This document shows positions 1 through 4,881 of a stretch of 6,781 nucleotides of DNA, one piece after another. Position numbers and translations under genes: made by a program. Below the pieces are notes generated by a model, which searched no databases, had not been told where the DNA came from, and saw nothing but the letters and a program-made list of their open reading frames with translations. Within the stretch, counting starts at the first letter, position 1; the number at the start of each line of letters is the position of its first letter. Source of the DNA: Bryobacterales bacterium (GTDB lineage Bacteria > Acidobacteriota > Terriglobia > Bryobacterales > Bryobacteraceae); the NCBI GenBank assembly GCA_003142355.1, contig PLMF01000272.1:1-6781 (forward strand), in the 5' to 3' direction.

Positions 1-461
1 CCGAACCGCATCGAGACTTCGCTGGCGAGCGTGCCGATGGTGCCGGTCGGAATCGTGTAGACGCTGCACTGTTTGATGTGGCCGGTGTAGTAGAGCCGGT
101 ATTGCTCTTCGGTGAAATCCATGCTGCCGCCGCCGGATCCGACAATCACGCCGATGCCGCGCAGTTGGTCGCGCGACATGGGGCGAACATCCACCCCCGC
201 GTCTTCCAGGGCTTCGCCGACGCTCGCCACCGCCAGCGGCACGGCGCGCGAAACATGCGGCCGGTCCTTTGCATCGACGTACAGTTTCTCGTCGAATTCA
301 TCGGGTACTTCGCCCGCCACTTGCACGGCCAAACCCGACGGATCGAAGCGGGTGATCCTGCGCACCCCGCTCACGCCGTTCCGCGTGGCTTGCCAGAAGC
401 GCTCACGCCCAATACCATTGGGGCTGACCGCGCCGATTCCCGTAATGACTACTCTCCGCAT
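1..461 (-). CDS. Beta-ketoacyl-ACP synthase, FabF-like (N-terminal part, truncated by window edge)
   Basis: This is the first 153 codons of a condensing enzyme that would join malonyl-ACP to an acyl-ACP in fatty-acid (or polyketide-like) chain elongation in the cytoplasm. The start reads MRRVVITGIGAVSPNG, the classic thiolase-fold opening strand of FabB/FabF enzymes, followed by the FWQA...G.SGV..ITRFD pattern and a GVIVGSGGGSMDFTEEQ segment near residues 105-122. The active-site Cys and the two His residues lie beyond the left edge, so catalytic competence cannot be judged. The ATG at 461 is preceded by AAAGG about 13 nt upstream, a weak ribosome-binding site. The gene is divergent from the 509 membrane-protein gene with only 47 bp between them. 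Membership of the ketosynthase family is clear. Whether it is the housekeeping FabF or a specialised paralogue is not decidable here. Confidence 0.93.
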   Translation of the reverse strand, partial: MRRVVITGIGAVSPNGIGRERFWQATRNGVSGVRRITRFDPSGLAVQVAGEVPDEFDEKLYVDAKDRPHVSRAVPLAVASVGEALEDAGVDVRPMSRDQLRGIGVIVGSGGGSMDFTEEQYRLYYTGHIKQCSVYTIPTGTIGTLASEVSMRF

Positions 462-471
462 CGATTTGATT

Positions 472-499
472 TTGCCTTTGGCCTACTTGTCAGTATAGG
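472..499. promoter_or_regulatory. Possible overlapping divergent promoters
   Basis: On the plus strand TTGCCT (472-477), a 16-nt spacer and TATAGG (494-499) resemble a sigma70 promoter. It would place the transcription start almost at the ATG at 509, implying a leaderless or near-leaderless mRNA; there is no Shine-Dalgarno sequence before 509. On the minus strand TATACT (complement of 492-497) could be the -10 box of the ketosynthase gene, without a good -35. The two -10 boxes would share the same TATA bases. This rests on motif resemblance only. Confidence 0.3.
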
Positions 500-508
500 C
501 TGAATCTT

Positions 509-1075
509 ATGGTTGCCGCCATCGAGCGCCGTTCCGCAAAATCTCTCTCCGCGTTTTTGGCCGGGCTTCAGGCGGGAATGTTGGGCGTTTGGTGGATGCT
601 GGCGTGGATGGGAGTCGGCGCCGTCTGGCAGCGCGGCAGCTTCTGGACGCCGGAAAACCTGATGGCCAGCGTCTTCTATGGCAACGCGGCGATTCGCCGC
701 GGATTTGCCGCCAGCACCGTTTCCGGCCTGGCGCTCTATGTGCTCGTGTACAGCCTGCTGGGCGCGGGGTTCGCGATGGCGGTGGGCGGCCGGCTGCCGC
801 GGTTGCGATTGGCGCTGGCGGCCATGGCATTCGCCCTGTGCTGGTATTACGCCGCGTTCCACCTGGCGGCGAAGGCCGTATGGCCGCTCGTGGCTCTGCT
901 TGACGCCGAGCGGACCACGGTTCTTGGCCACGTAATTTACGGAGCGCTGCTGGCCAGGTTCCCGTCGTACCTCCCACACACCGCGGCCCCGCCGGCTGCG
1001 AGCGCGTTGGAAAACCAGAGTCCCACTACCGAGCCGCCTGTTCCGGAAGCCGGTTCCGAAGCGCCGGAGCAGTGA
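509..1075 (+). CDS. Hypothetical multi-pass membrane protein (188 aa)
   Basis: I do not recognise a named family. The protein is an integral membrane protein with about three to four hydrophobic segments, roughly at residues 14-40 (rich in Gly, Trp and Met), 68-93, 98-118 and 122-148. Short charged loops (RRGF, RLPRLR, DAER) separate them. A Pro/Glu-rich soluble tail follows from about residue 155 to 188. The last 13 residues and the stop codon are encoded by a 43-bp sequence (R1) that recurs at 2067-2109, so the tail may have been acquired from a dispersed repeat. The ATG at 509 has no Shine-Dalgarno sequence but lies 9 nt after a TATAGG box, compatible with leaderless translation. It is divergent from the ketosynthase gene and convergent with the toxin-antitoxin pair. 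High-GC codon use and a consistent hydrophobicity pattern support it over the opposite-strand reading. Confidence 0.75.
   Translation: MVAAIERRSAKSLSAFLAGLQAGMLGVWWMLAWMGVGAVWQRGSFWTPENLMASVFYGNAAIRRGFAASTVSGLALYVLVYSLLGAGFAMAVGGRLPRLRLALAAMAFALCWYYAAFHLAAKAVWPLVALLDAERTTVLGHVIYGALLARFPSYLPHTAAPPAASALENQSPTTEPPVPEAGSEAPEQ
1033..1075 (+). repeat. Dispersed repeat R1, copy A
   Basis: This 43-bp sequence matches 2067-2109 in the same orientation at 41 of 43 positions; the two differences are at 1052-1053. It contains TTCCGGAAGCC and ends in GGAGCAGTGA. In this copy it lies wholly inside the membrane-protein gene and encodes its final residues, PPVPEAGSEAPEQ plus the stop codon. The other copy keeps the same open frame (PPVPEAHSEAPEQ, stop) with no gene attached. 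Confidence 0.85.
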
Positions 1076-1098
1076 AGAGCCGTGGCGCAGATGTGTCA

Positions 1099-1150
1099 AG
1101 TGCAGACGTCATCCGGGAGTGGTGGGGCAGATTGGCAATCCGCGGCCGAT
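1099..1150 (+). repeat. Dispersed repeat R2, copy A
   Basis: This 52-bp sequence matches 1901-1952 in the same orientation at 49 of 52 positions. It lies in the gap between the convergent ends of the membrane-protein gene (stop 1075) and the toxin gene (stop 1167), a position typical of REP-like intergenic elements. It holds a short dyad (GATT-GGC-AATC). It starts 23 bp after R1 copy A. Confidence 0.85.
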
Positions 1151-1166
1151 GACCGTGCTCCAATTC

Positions 1167-1526
1167 CTACCGAACGCTCTCGCGACGAACTCGGATGTTT
1201 CCGGGGCTGAGCACAGCGAATGCGCCAGGCAACTTTCGCCCATGTTCTTGAATCGCACGTGACACCAGAGCTGCCTTCGCATCTGGTCCCAGACCCCATA
1301 GACGGACCAGCAGAACGCCCGTCGATGCTTGCCGCCGCCGGAAGACGAGTTCGCCGAAATCCTTGTCAGCCGTGATCAACACGCTCGCCGAAGTCCGACT
1401 CTCCATCAGGACGACTTCATCCATGATCCCCGGCGACATCTCGGCTACATACGCAACCTGATGGCCATCGAGGCGAAGGCGTTCGACAATCTGACGGTCG
1501 ACGCTCTCGTCGGCGAGGAACGTCAC
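1167..1526 (-). CDS. DUF5615 / Mut7-C (PIN-like) toxin of a toxin-antitoxin pair
   Basis: This 119-aa protein belongs to the DUF5615 PIN-like family, whose members pair with DUF433 antitoxins and are presumed RNA-cleaving toxins of the VapC type. The family signature is intact: FLADESVDRQIVERLRLDGHQV at residues 3-24 (acidic D6/E7), the A.M.PG..DE.V stretch with D36, and TADKDFGELVF at 52-62 with D54 and D56. These are the acidic residues expected to hold the metal in PIN-like nucleases. Length is normal for the family. Translation begins at GTG (1526), overlapping the antitoxin stop codon by 4 nt (GTGA), so the two are probably translationally coupled. Family assignment is secure. Activity and target are inferred from the family. 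Confidence 0.9.
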   Translation of the reverse strand: MTFLADESVDRQIVERLRLDGHQVAYVAEMSPGIMDEVVLMESRTSASVLITADKDFGELVFRRRQASTGVLLVRLWGLGPDAKAALVSRAIQEHGRKLPGAFAVLSPGNIRVRRESVR

Positions 1527-1765
1527 CGGGAAATCGTCTCAAGAGGGTAGATGACATCGGCGCGGAGAGCATCGGCCGCAAACGCGAGCGCTGCCCGAAC
1601 CGCCTCTTCGTTGAGCCGCGGATGCGCCTCAAGCACCTGGTCGACAGTTTCTCCAGCGGCCAATTTCTCCAGAATCAACTCGACGGTAATACGCGTGCCT
1701 GCGATTACAGGCTTGCCCATCATCACGCCGGGATCGGAAACAACCAGTTCTCGGTAATCGCGCAC
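1523..1765 (-). CDS. DUF433 antitoxin
   Basis: This 80-aa protein carries the DUF433 core: DPGVMMGKPVIAGTRITVELI at residues 11-31, then LAAGETVDQVLEAHPRLNEEAVRAAL, which in this family forms a helix-turn-helix-like DNA-binding fold. DUF433 proteins act as the antitoxin that neutralises the adjacent DUF5615 toxin and usually autoregulate the operon. The start is GTG at 1765, preceded by AAGGGGG with a short 4-nt spacer; a nearby ATG at 1767 is out of frame. It is the first gene of a two-gene operon, antitoxin before toxin, as usual. The operon stands alone, with about 350 bp of non-coding sequence upstream. Confidence 0.9.
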   Translation of the reverse strand: MRDYRELVVSDPGVMMGKPVIAGTRITVELILEKLAAGETVDQVLEAHPRLNEEAVRAALAFAADALRADVIYPLETISR

Positions 1766-1900
1766 ATGTCCCCCTTGTGACCAGCGTACCGCGCCGCGCG
1801 TCCGAAGTCATCCGCCTCGAATCGCTAGCGCAGCGCGAGGAGAGCCTTGGCCTTGGCGAGCTTTACGCGCCTCGCGTCCCTGAAATACGGCTGTTCAGAC
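1766..1900. other. Intergenic stretch upstream of the toxin-antitoxin operon
   Basis: No convincing gene is visible. On the minus strand a short open stretch ends at a TAG (1825-1827) with a basic, helix-like tail (PYFRDARRVKLAKAKALLAL). It could be the remnant C-terminus of a lost gene, but it runs straight into repeat R2 copy B and has no proper start. The operon promoter should lie in this interval, but I see no confident -35/-10 pair. Confidence 0.4.
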
Positions 1901-1963
1901 AGTGCAGACGTCATCCGGGAGTTGTGGGGCAGATTGGTAATCTGCGGCCGATTGGCAATCGGC
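1901..1963 (+). repeat. Dispersed repeat R2, copy B, with two adjacent stem-loops
   Basis: Positions 1901-1952 match R2 copy A at 49 of 52. This copy contains two perfect small hairpins in a row: CAGATT-GGT-AATCTG (1930-1944) and GCCGATT-GGC-AATCGGC (1947-1963). They share the unit GATTGGNAATC, which is a REP-like architecture. The second hairpin extends beyond the part shared with copy A. Confidence 0.8.
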
Positions 1964-2066
1964 CCAAATGTTGAATCTTCTGGCGCCGTTGGTCTGACCG
2001 CCGGCGTAGGCGGGTTGCCAACCGGGTCGCCGGCCCGCCGCGGGAGTTCGAGAGCCCGGGTGCCCG
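1964..2066. other. GC-rich spacer between R2 copy B and R1 copy B
   Basis: No gene, promoter or terminator is apparent. Together with R2 and R1 it looks like part of one composite intergenic element. Open frames here are short and unrelated to any family I recognise. Confidence 0.4.
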
Positions 2067-2109
2067 GCCGCCTGTTCCGGAAGCCCATTCCGAAGCGCCG
2101 GAGCAGTGA
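2067..2109 (+). repeat. Dispersed repeat R1, copy B
   Basis: This matches 1033-1075 at 41 of 43 positions in the same orientation. The reading frame that forms the end of the membrane protein in copy A is open here too and stops at the same TGA, but no coherent gene leads into it. Relative to R2 the order is reversed: R1-R2 in the first pair, R2-R1 in this one. It ends 6 bp short of the stop codon of the DUF5655 gene. Confidence 0.85.
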
Positions 2110-2115
2110 CGACGG

Positions 2116-2457
2116 TCATTGGCTGAGTTCGTATGCCTGCCGCAGCCAACCCAACAACTCCTCATCGATCTCTTGGCTGCCGGCCAGCTTCACGTCGAGG
2201 TGCCACCGGCTCTTGGACACTTGCCCGGCCCTGGCAATCCGGGCACTCTGGATGGGCTTCGCGCTTCTGATGGTGACCAGCACATGCTGTTTGCGTGGAT
2301 GCACACCGGCGAAGGCCACACCGCGGATCAGGTGAATGGAGGTCTCCTTGATTTCCTCGCGAAACGGGCCCATGGGTTCGATGCGGGCCAGCACCTCCTG
2401 GTACAACCGAAGCCTGGCCGGGCTCGCCAGCGACAAGGCGTCTTGTGTGGCAGCCAT
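2116..2457 (-). CDS. DUF5655-type small protein
   Basis: This 113-aa protein matches the pattern I associate with DUF5655: an N-terminal helix (LYQEVLARIEPMGPFREEIKE), then a beta-rich core IHLIRGVAFAGVHPRKQHVLVTIR at about residues 41-64, a strand SRWHLDVKLA (83-92) and a closing helix EIDEELLGWLRQAYELS (96-112). The biochemical role of the family is not established. The domain also occurs fused to other proteins, but here it stands alone at normal domain length. There is no membrane segment or signal peptide. The ATG at 2457 lacks a close Shine-Dalgarno sequence; GGAGG lies 17 nt upstream and would better serve an out-of-frame ATG at 2467. The gene is divergent from the OLD-like gene across 90 bp. 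Family call moderate, function unknown. Confidence 0.75.
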   Translation of the reverse strand: MAATQDALSLASPARLRLYQEVLARIEPMGPFREEIKETSIHLIRGVAFAGVHPRKQHVLVTIRSAKPIQSARIARAGQVSKSRWHLDVKLAGSQEIDEELLGWLRQAYELSQ

Positions 2458-2509
2458 GTTTGTTCATTGTACCCGCCTCCTGGAACGCCGTTTCTGGATC
2501 GACCAGCGG

Positions 2510-2539
2510 TTGCAGAGTAGCCCATCATCGCGCTACAAC
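2510..2539 (+). promoter_or_regulatory. Possible promoter of the OLD-like gene, implying a leaderless mRNA
   Basis: TTGCAG (2510-2515), an 18-nt spacer and TACAAC (2534-2539) form a plausible sigma70-like promoter in the divergent gap. The -10 box ends 8 nt before the ATG at 2548, so transcription would begin at or just before the start codon. The sequence before that ATG (CAGGCAAGA) is at best a poor ribosome-binding site, which agrees with leaderless translation. Confidence 0.35.
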
Positions 2540-2547
2540 AGGCAAGA

Positions 2548-4176
2548 ATGATCTCATCCCTAGCTCTCCGCACGACACGGGACGGCAGTGTTTCAGAAAC
2601 GGTCTTCGCTCCCGGCAATATCACCGTCATTGTCGGCCCCAACAATGCAGGGAAGAGCCTGCTCCTCCGCGAAATAAACGAAAAAGTAGGCAATCCCGCA
2701 ATTTCAGGCAAGATCCTGGTTGATTGCAAGATAGGACCCACCAGTGTTCTTTCCCTGCGACGCATGTTTCCCCCTCCGGGATCCGATACACCCGTGACTT
2801 TTCGGAACTTCACGACTGGCGGTGGGAGTGGGATAAACCCGGAGTCTCTTCGCCGTCTCCACAGCGAGGAGCAACCGAACTTTACCGAATTCGAGGCAGC
2901 CCTGAGACATATTGGTAGGGTGTTCATTGCCGGCCCGGACAGATACAGGCTCATTCAAACGCAACCCATTGGCACCTTCAAGCAGCCGCCGTCGAATCCT
3001 TTTCAGTACCTGCTAACCCAGGTTAGCCTCAGAAGACGGCTATCTTCAATGTTTGAGGAGGCATTTCATAGACACCTACTAATCGACCCAACTGAAGGGC
3101 ACCTTCAGTTGGTTACGTCAGATGTCGACCTTCCTGATCATAGCCTCGAGTATTCATTCGGGCCGACGGCTGTCGAGTTTTTCAAGAATTGTTCTCCCCT
3201 GGATCAGATGAGCGACGGCGTCAAGGCGTATACCAGCCTCTTGATTGCCGTTTTGACGTCTTTTCGACAACTGTTTTTGATCGATGAGCCAGAAGCCTTT
3301 CTTCATCCCGTGTTAGTAAACAGGTTGGGGCGACACCTGGCGACTCTCGCAGCAGAGCAGGGCGGTACGGTGATTGCAGCGACCCATAGCGCGGAGTTTC
3401 TTTTCGGCGCCATTCAAGCAGGCTGCCCTGTATCGGTCGTAAGGCTGACCTACGATGGCCAGGCCGGAACATCACGAGTATTAGACCACAACGAAATTCG
3501 TACTTTAATGCGGGATCCGTTACTGCGATCCACAGGGACGTTGGCCGCACTCTTCTACGAGGGCGCGATAGTATGCGAAGGCGACTCCGATCGGGTGTTT
3601 TACCAAGAGATCCACGAACGGCTTTCCAAGGCTGATGGCTCCGGCTCCGGGAATTCGATATTCTTGCAGGGCTATGGTTGGCAAAGAATCGCCCGGATTG
3701 TTCGGCCCCTGCGGAACCTCGGGATTCCGGCGGCAGCCATTGTCGATTTGGACACGTTATTCAAGGAGGAATTCGCAGATCTTATGTCCGCGTGCTCCGT
3801 ACCCGAAGCCTCCATCAAAGGCTTCGGTCAGATTCGAGGCGAAATCAAAGGTCAGATCAAACGCCAAGGCGTGGACTACAAAACCCTGGGAATCTCCTGC
3901 ATCGGATCCGGCTCACGCGAGGCTGCCGAACAACTGCTCGGTAACTTACGAGAGTATGGCATATTTGTCGTCCCGGTAGGCGAAGTTGAATGCTGGCTCC
4001 GGGGACTGAATGTCAGAGTTAACAAGGCGGACTGGGCTGCAGCCATGCTTGATCGGCTGGGGGCTGACGACGCTCCTGGTACAGAGGCTCAGCCAGGATC
4101 GGGCGACGTATGGGCTTTTGTTCGGAGCGTTGCGCAATGGCTAAGGGCCCGCCACCGGAAGGGCATGCCAGCGTGA
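2548..4176 (+). CDS. AAA ATPase-TOPRIM fusion, OLD-like nuclease
   Basis: This 542-aa protein joins an ABC/SMC-type ATPase head to a C-terminal TOPRIM domain, the architecture of OLD-family nucleases used in phage defence (stand-alone OLD, GajA of Gabija). Visible motifs: Walker A GPNNAGKS at 30-37; a signature-like loop SDGVKAY at 222-228; Walker B LFLIDEPEAFLHP at 242-254 with D246/E247; the switch histidine in ATHS at 278-281. The TOPRIM follows: CEGDSDRVFY at 343-352 (E344, D348), IVDLDTL at 398-404 (the DxD acids D400/D402), and a VGEVECWL element at 477-484. No long coiled coil or zinc hook is present, unlike SMC/Rad50. No helicase or second subunit follows, so it resembles a stand-alone class. 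GC is visibly lower than at the edges (28 of 60 in the line at 3061 versus 43 of 60 at 5881), suggesting horizontal transfer. Fold assignment is strong; the defence role is inferred. Confidence 0.88.
   Translation: MISSLALRTTRDGSVSETVFAPGNITVIVGPNNAGKSLLLREINEKVGNPAISGKILVDCKIGPTSVLSLRRMFPPPGSDTPVTFRNFTTGGGSGINPESLRRLHSEEQPNFTEFEAALRHIGRVFIAGPDRYRLIQTQPIGTFKQPPSNPFQYLLTQVSLRRRLSSMFEEAFHRHLLIDPTEGHLQLVTSDVDLPDHSLEYSFGPTAVEFFKNCSPLDQMSDGVKAYTSLLIAVLTSFRQLFLIDEPEAFLHPVLVNRLGRHLATLAAEQGGTVIAATHSAEFLFGAIQAGCPVSVVRLTYDGQAGTSRVLDHNEIRTLMRDPLLRSTGTLAALFYEGAIVCEGDSDRVFYQEIHERLSKADGSGSGNSIFLQGYGWQRIARIVRPLRNLGIPAAAIVDLDTLFKEEFADLMSACSVPEASIKGFGQIRGEIKGQIKRQGVDYKTLGISCIGSGSREAAEQLLGNLREYGIFVVPVGEVECWLRGLNVRVNKADWAAAMLDRLGADDAPGTEAQPGSGDVWAFVRSVAQWLRARHRKGMPA
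3088..3112 (+). other. Perfect 11-bp hairpin inside the OLD-like gene
   Basis: CCAACTGAAGG (3088-3098) and CCTTCAGTTGG (3102-3112) are exact inverted repeats around a GCA loop. The stem starts exactly on a codon boundary (codon 181, reading PTEGHLQL). A second in-gene hairpin, CCGAAGCC/GGCTTCGG with a 9-nt loop, lies at 3803-3827. There is no adjacent T-run, so neither is a classical terminator. Confidence 0.6.
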
Positions 4177-4522
4177 TCGTGGTTGCGACTCCCGCTCCCT
4201 CCCTTCGTTACCGGGACGGCATCCTGGCACACCGCCGGGAACGCATGCGGAGCGCCGGTGGCACAAGTTCAGGGTGGCGATTCCGAGGCCAGGTGGAACG
4301 GCGCCCACGATCGCAAAGCTGACCGGACTAGCGGTGGGGCATGCTTTAGCTTGCCAGCCGGCCGCCAGGCCGGAAAATCCAGTGTGTGGGCAACTCTTTT
4401 CTCTCGTCCCGGTGGGCGCGCCGGCGCGATCACCAACTTTTCACCAAAATCTTACGAATCCTTTCAATTACTTCCGGATCTCAAGACCCGTTAACCCAAT
4501 TTTGGCCTGCTATACCTGAATT
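4177..4522. other. Gene-free stretch downstream of the OLD-like gene, with a GC-rich stem-loop
   Basis: No supported gene is visible in about 345 bp. A perfect stem CCGGCC-GCCA-GGCCGG sits at 4358-4373, followed by AAAATCC rather than a T-run, so it is a poor rho-independent terminator. Just before it, GGCATGCTTTAGCTTGCC forms an imperfect dyad of REP-like appearance. From about 4430 the composition becomes AT-richer. A 16-codon minus-strand open stretch (4430-4480) has coding-like content but is closed by stops on both sides. Confidence 0.5.
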
Positions 4523-4740
4523 AGGAGGAACCAATGCGCAATCCCTTCGCTCCCCTCATCGCCATCCCCCGGCCCAGCATTCCCTGCACCATTGCCGGCA
4601 GTCGTATCGGGTTGAAATTAAGGCGCTTACACCGAGGTGCCCGAATCATCGAGTCTCCGCGGCCATCCGGGAGACGCATCTTTGCAAAAAAGCCCTCCGG
4701 ATGCGTCTCCCGATATCGGGCCACCGCCGCAACCCACTGA
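4523..4740 (+). CDS. Small ORF with a strong ribosome-binding site (doubtful, 68 aa)
   Basis: AGGAGG at 4523-4528 sits 5 nt before the ATG at 4534, the best Shine-Dalgarno match in the window. The frame encodes a 68-aa basic, Pro/Arg-rich peptide (MRNPFAPLIAIPRPSIPC...) ending at 4740, inside the first copy of the tandem element. The frame is not kept in the second copy, and the sequence contains a long hairpin, so it may be a translated leader or a chance ORF. No family is recognised and no function can be given. Confidence 0.2.
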
Positions 4741-4881
4741 AAGAGAGGCACTTGCAACGTCATGAATAATAATCTCACCCCCCCCACCAGATGCGTCACC
4801 CGGCCATGGCGCCTGACGGTCTGGGGAAGCCGGCCCCCAGCCCGCATCCGTCGTCGCGGCCCTGGCCCCTGGCCCCCGCCA
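4597..4881. repeat. Tandem 285-bp element, copy 1
   Basis: This copy aligns directly with 4882 onward at an offset of 285 bp (286 after a 1-nt indel in a C-run). By eye the 5' half is only moderately similar. The 3' half is very similar: the 50-bp core 4729-4778 differs from 5014-5063 at one position. The unit contains, in order, a long perfect hairpin (4668-4712), the core with AGGCACTTGCAACGTC and ATGAATAATAATCTC, a poly-C run, a free GATGCGTCAC (4790-4799) and a smaller hairpin CTGGGG/CCCCAG (4821-4840). The C-run indel breaks any shared reading frame, so the conservation is at nucleotide level. The transcribed strand is unknown. Confidence 0.85.
4668..4712. other. Long perfect hairpin of tandem element copy 1
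   Basis: The arms at 4668-4680 and 4700-4712 pair over 13 bp (core GGGAGACGCATC with GATGCGTCTCCC) around a 19-nt loop that carries an A-run. In copy 2 the equivalent hairpin (4955-4965 with 4985-4995) keeps pairing despite changed bases: G4670-C4710 becomes T4955-A4995, and A4672-T4708 becomes T4957-A4993. The loop length is identical. Confidence 0.8.

Noticed and set aside
449..1099. Minus-strand open frame of 216 codons opposite the membrane protein
   Set aside because: Composition is low-complexity (Arg, Gln, His), it starts inside a repeat gap and overlaps the ketosynthase start. The plus strand gives coherent membrane segments.
2548..4176. Gabija or PARIS system
   Set aside because: The protein has the ATPase and TOPRIM on one chain as in GajA, but no UvrD-like GajB is present. 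PARIS would typically need separate or DUF4435-type TOPRIM features that I cannot confirm from the sequence.
4358..4373. Rho-independent terminator of the OLD-like gene
   Set aside because: The perfect GC stem is followed by AAAATCC rather than a T-run and lies about 180 bp after the stop codon.
4430..4480. Remnant C-terminus of a lost gene on the minus strand
   Set aside because: The 16-residue stretch looks coding-like but is closed by stops on both sides and too short to assign.
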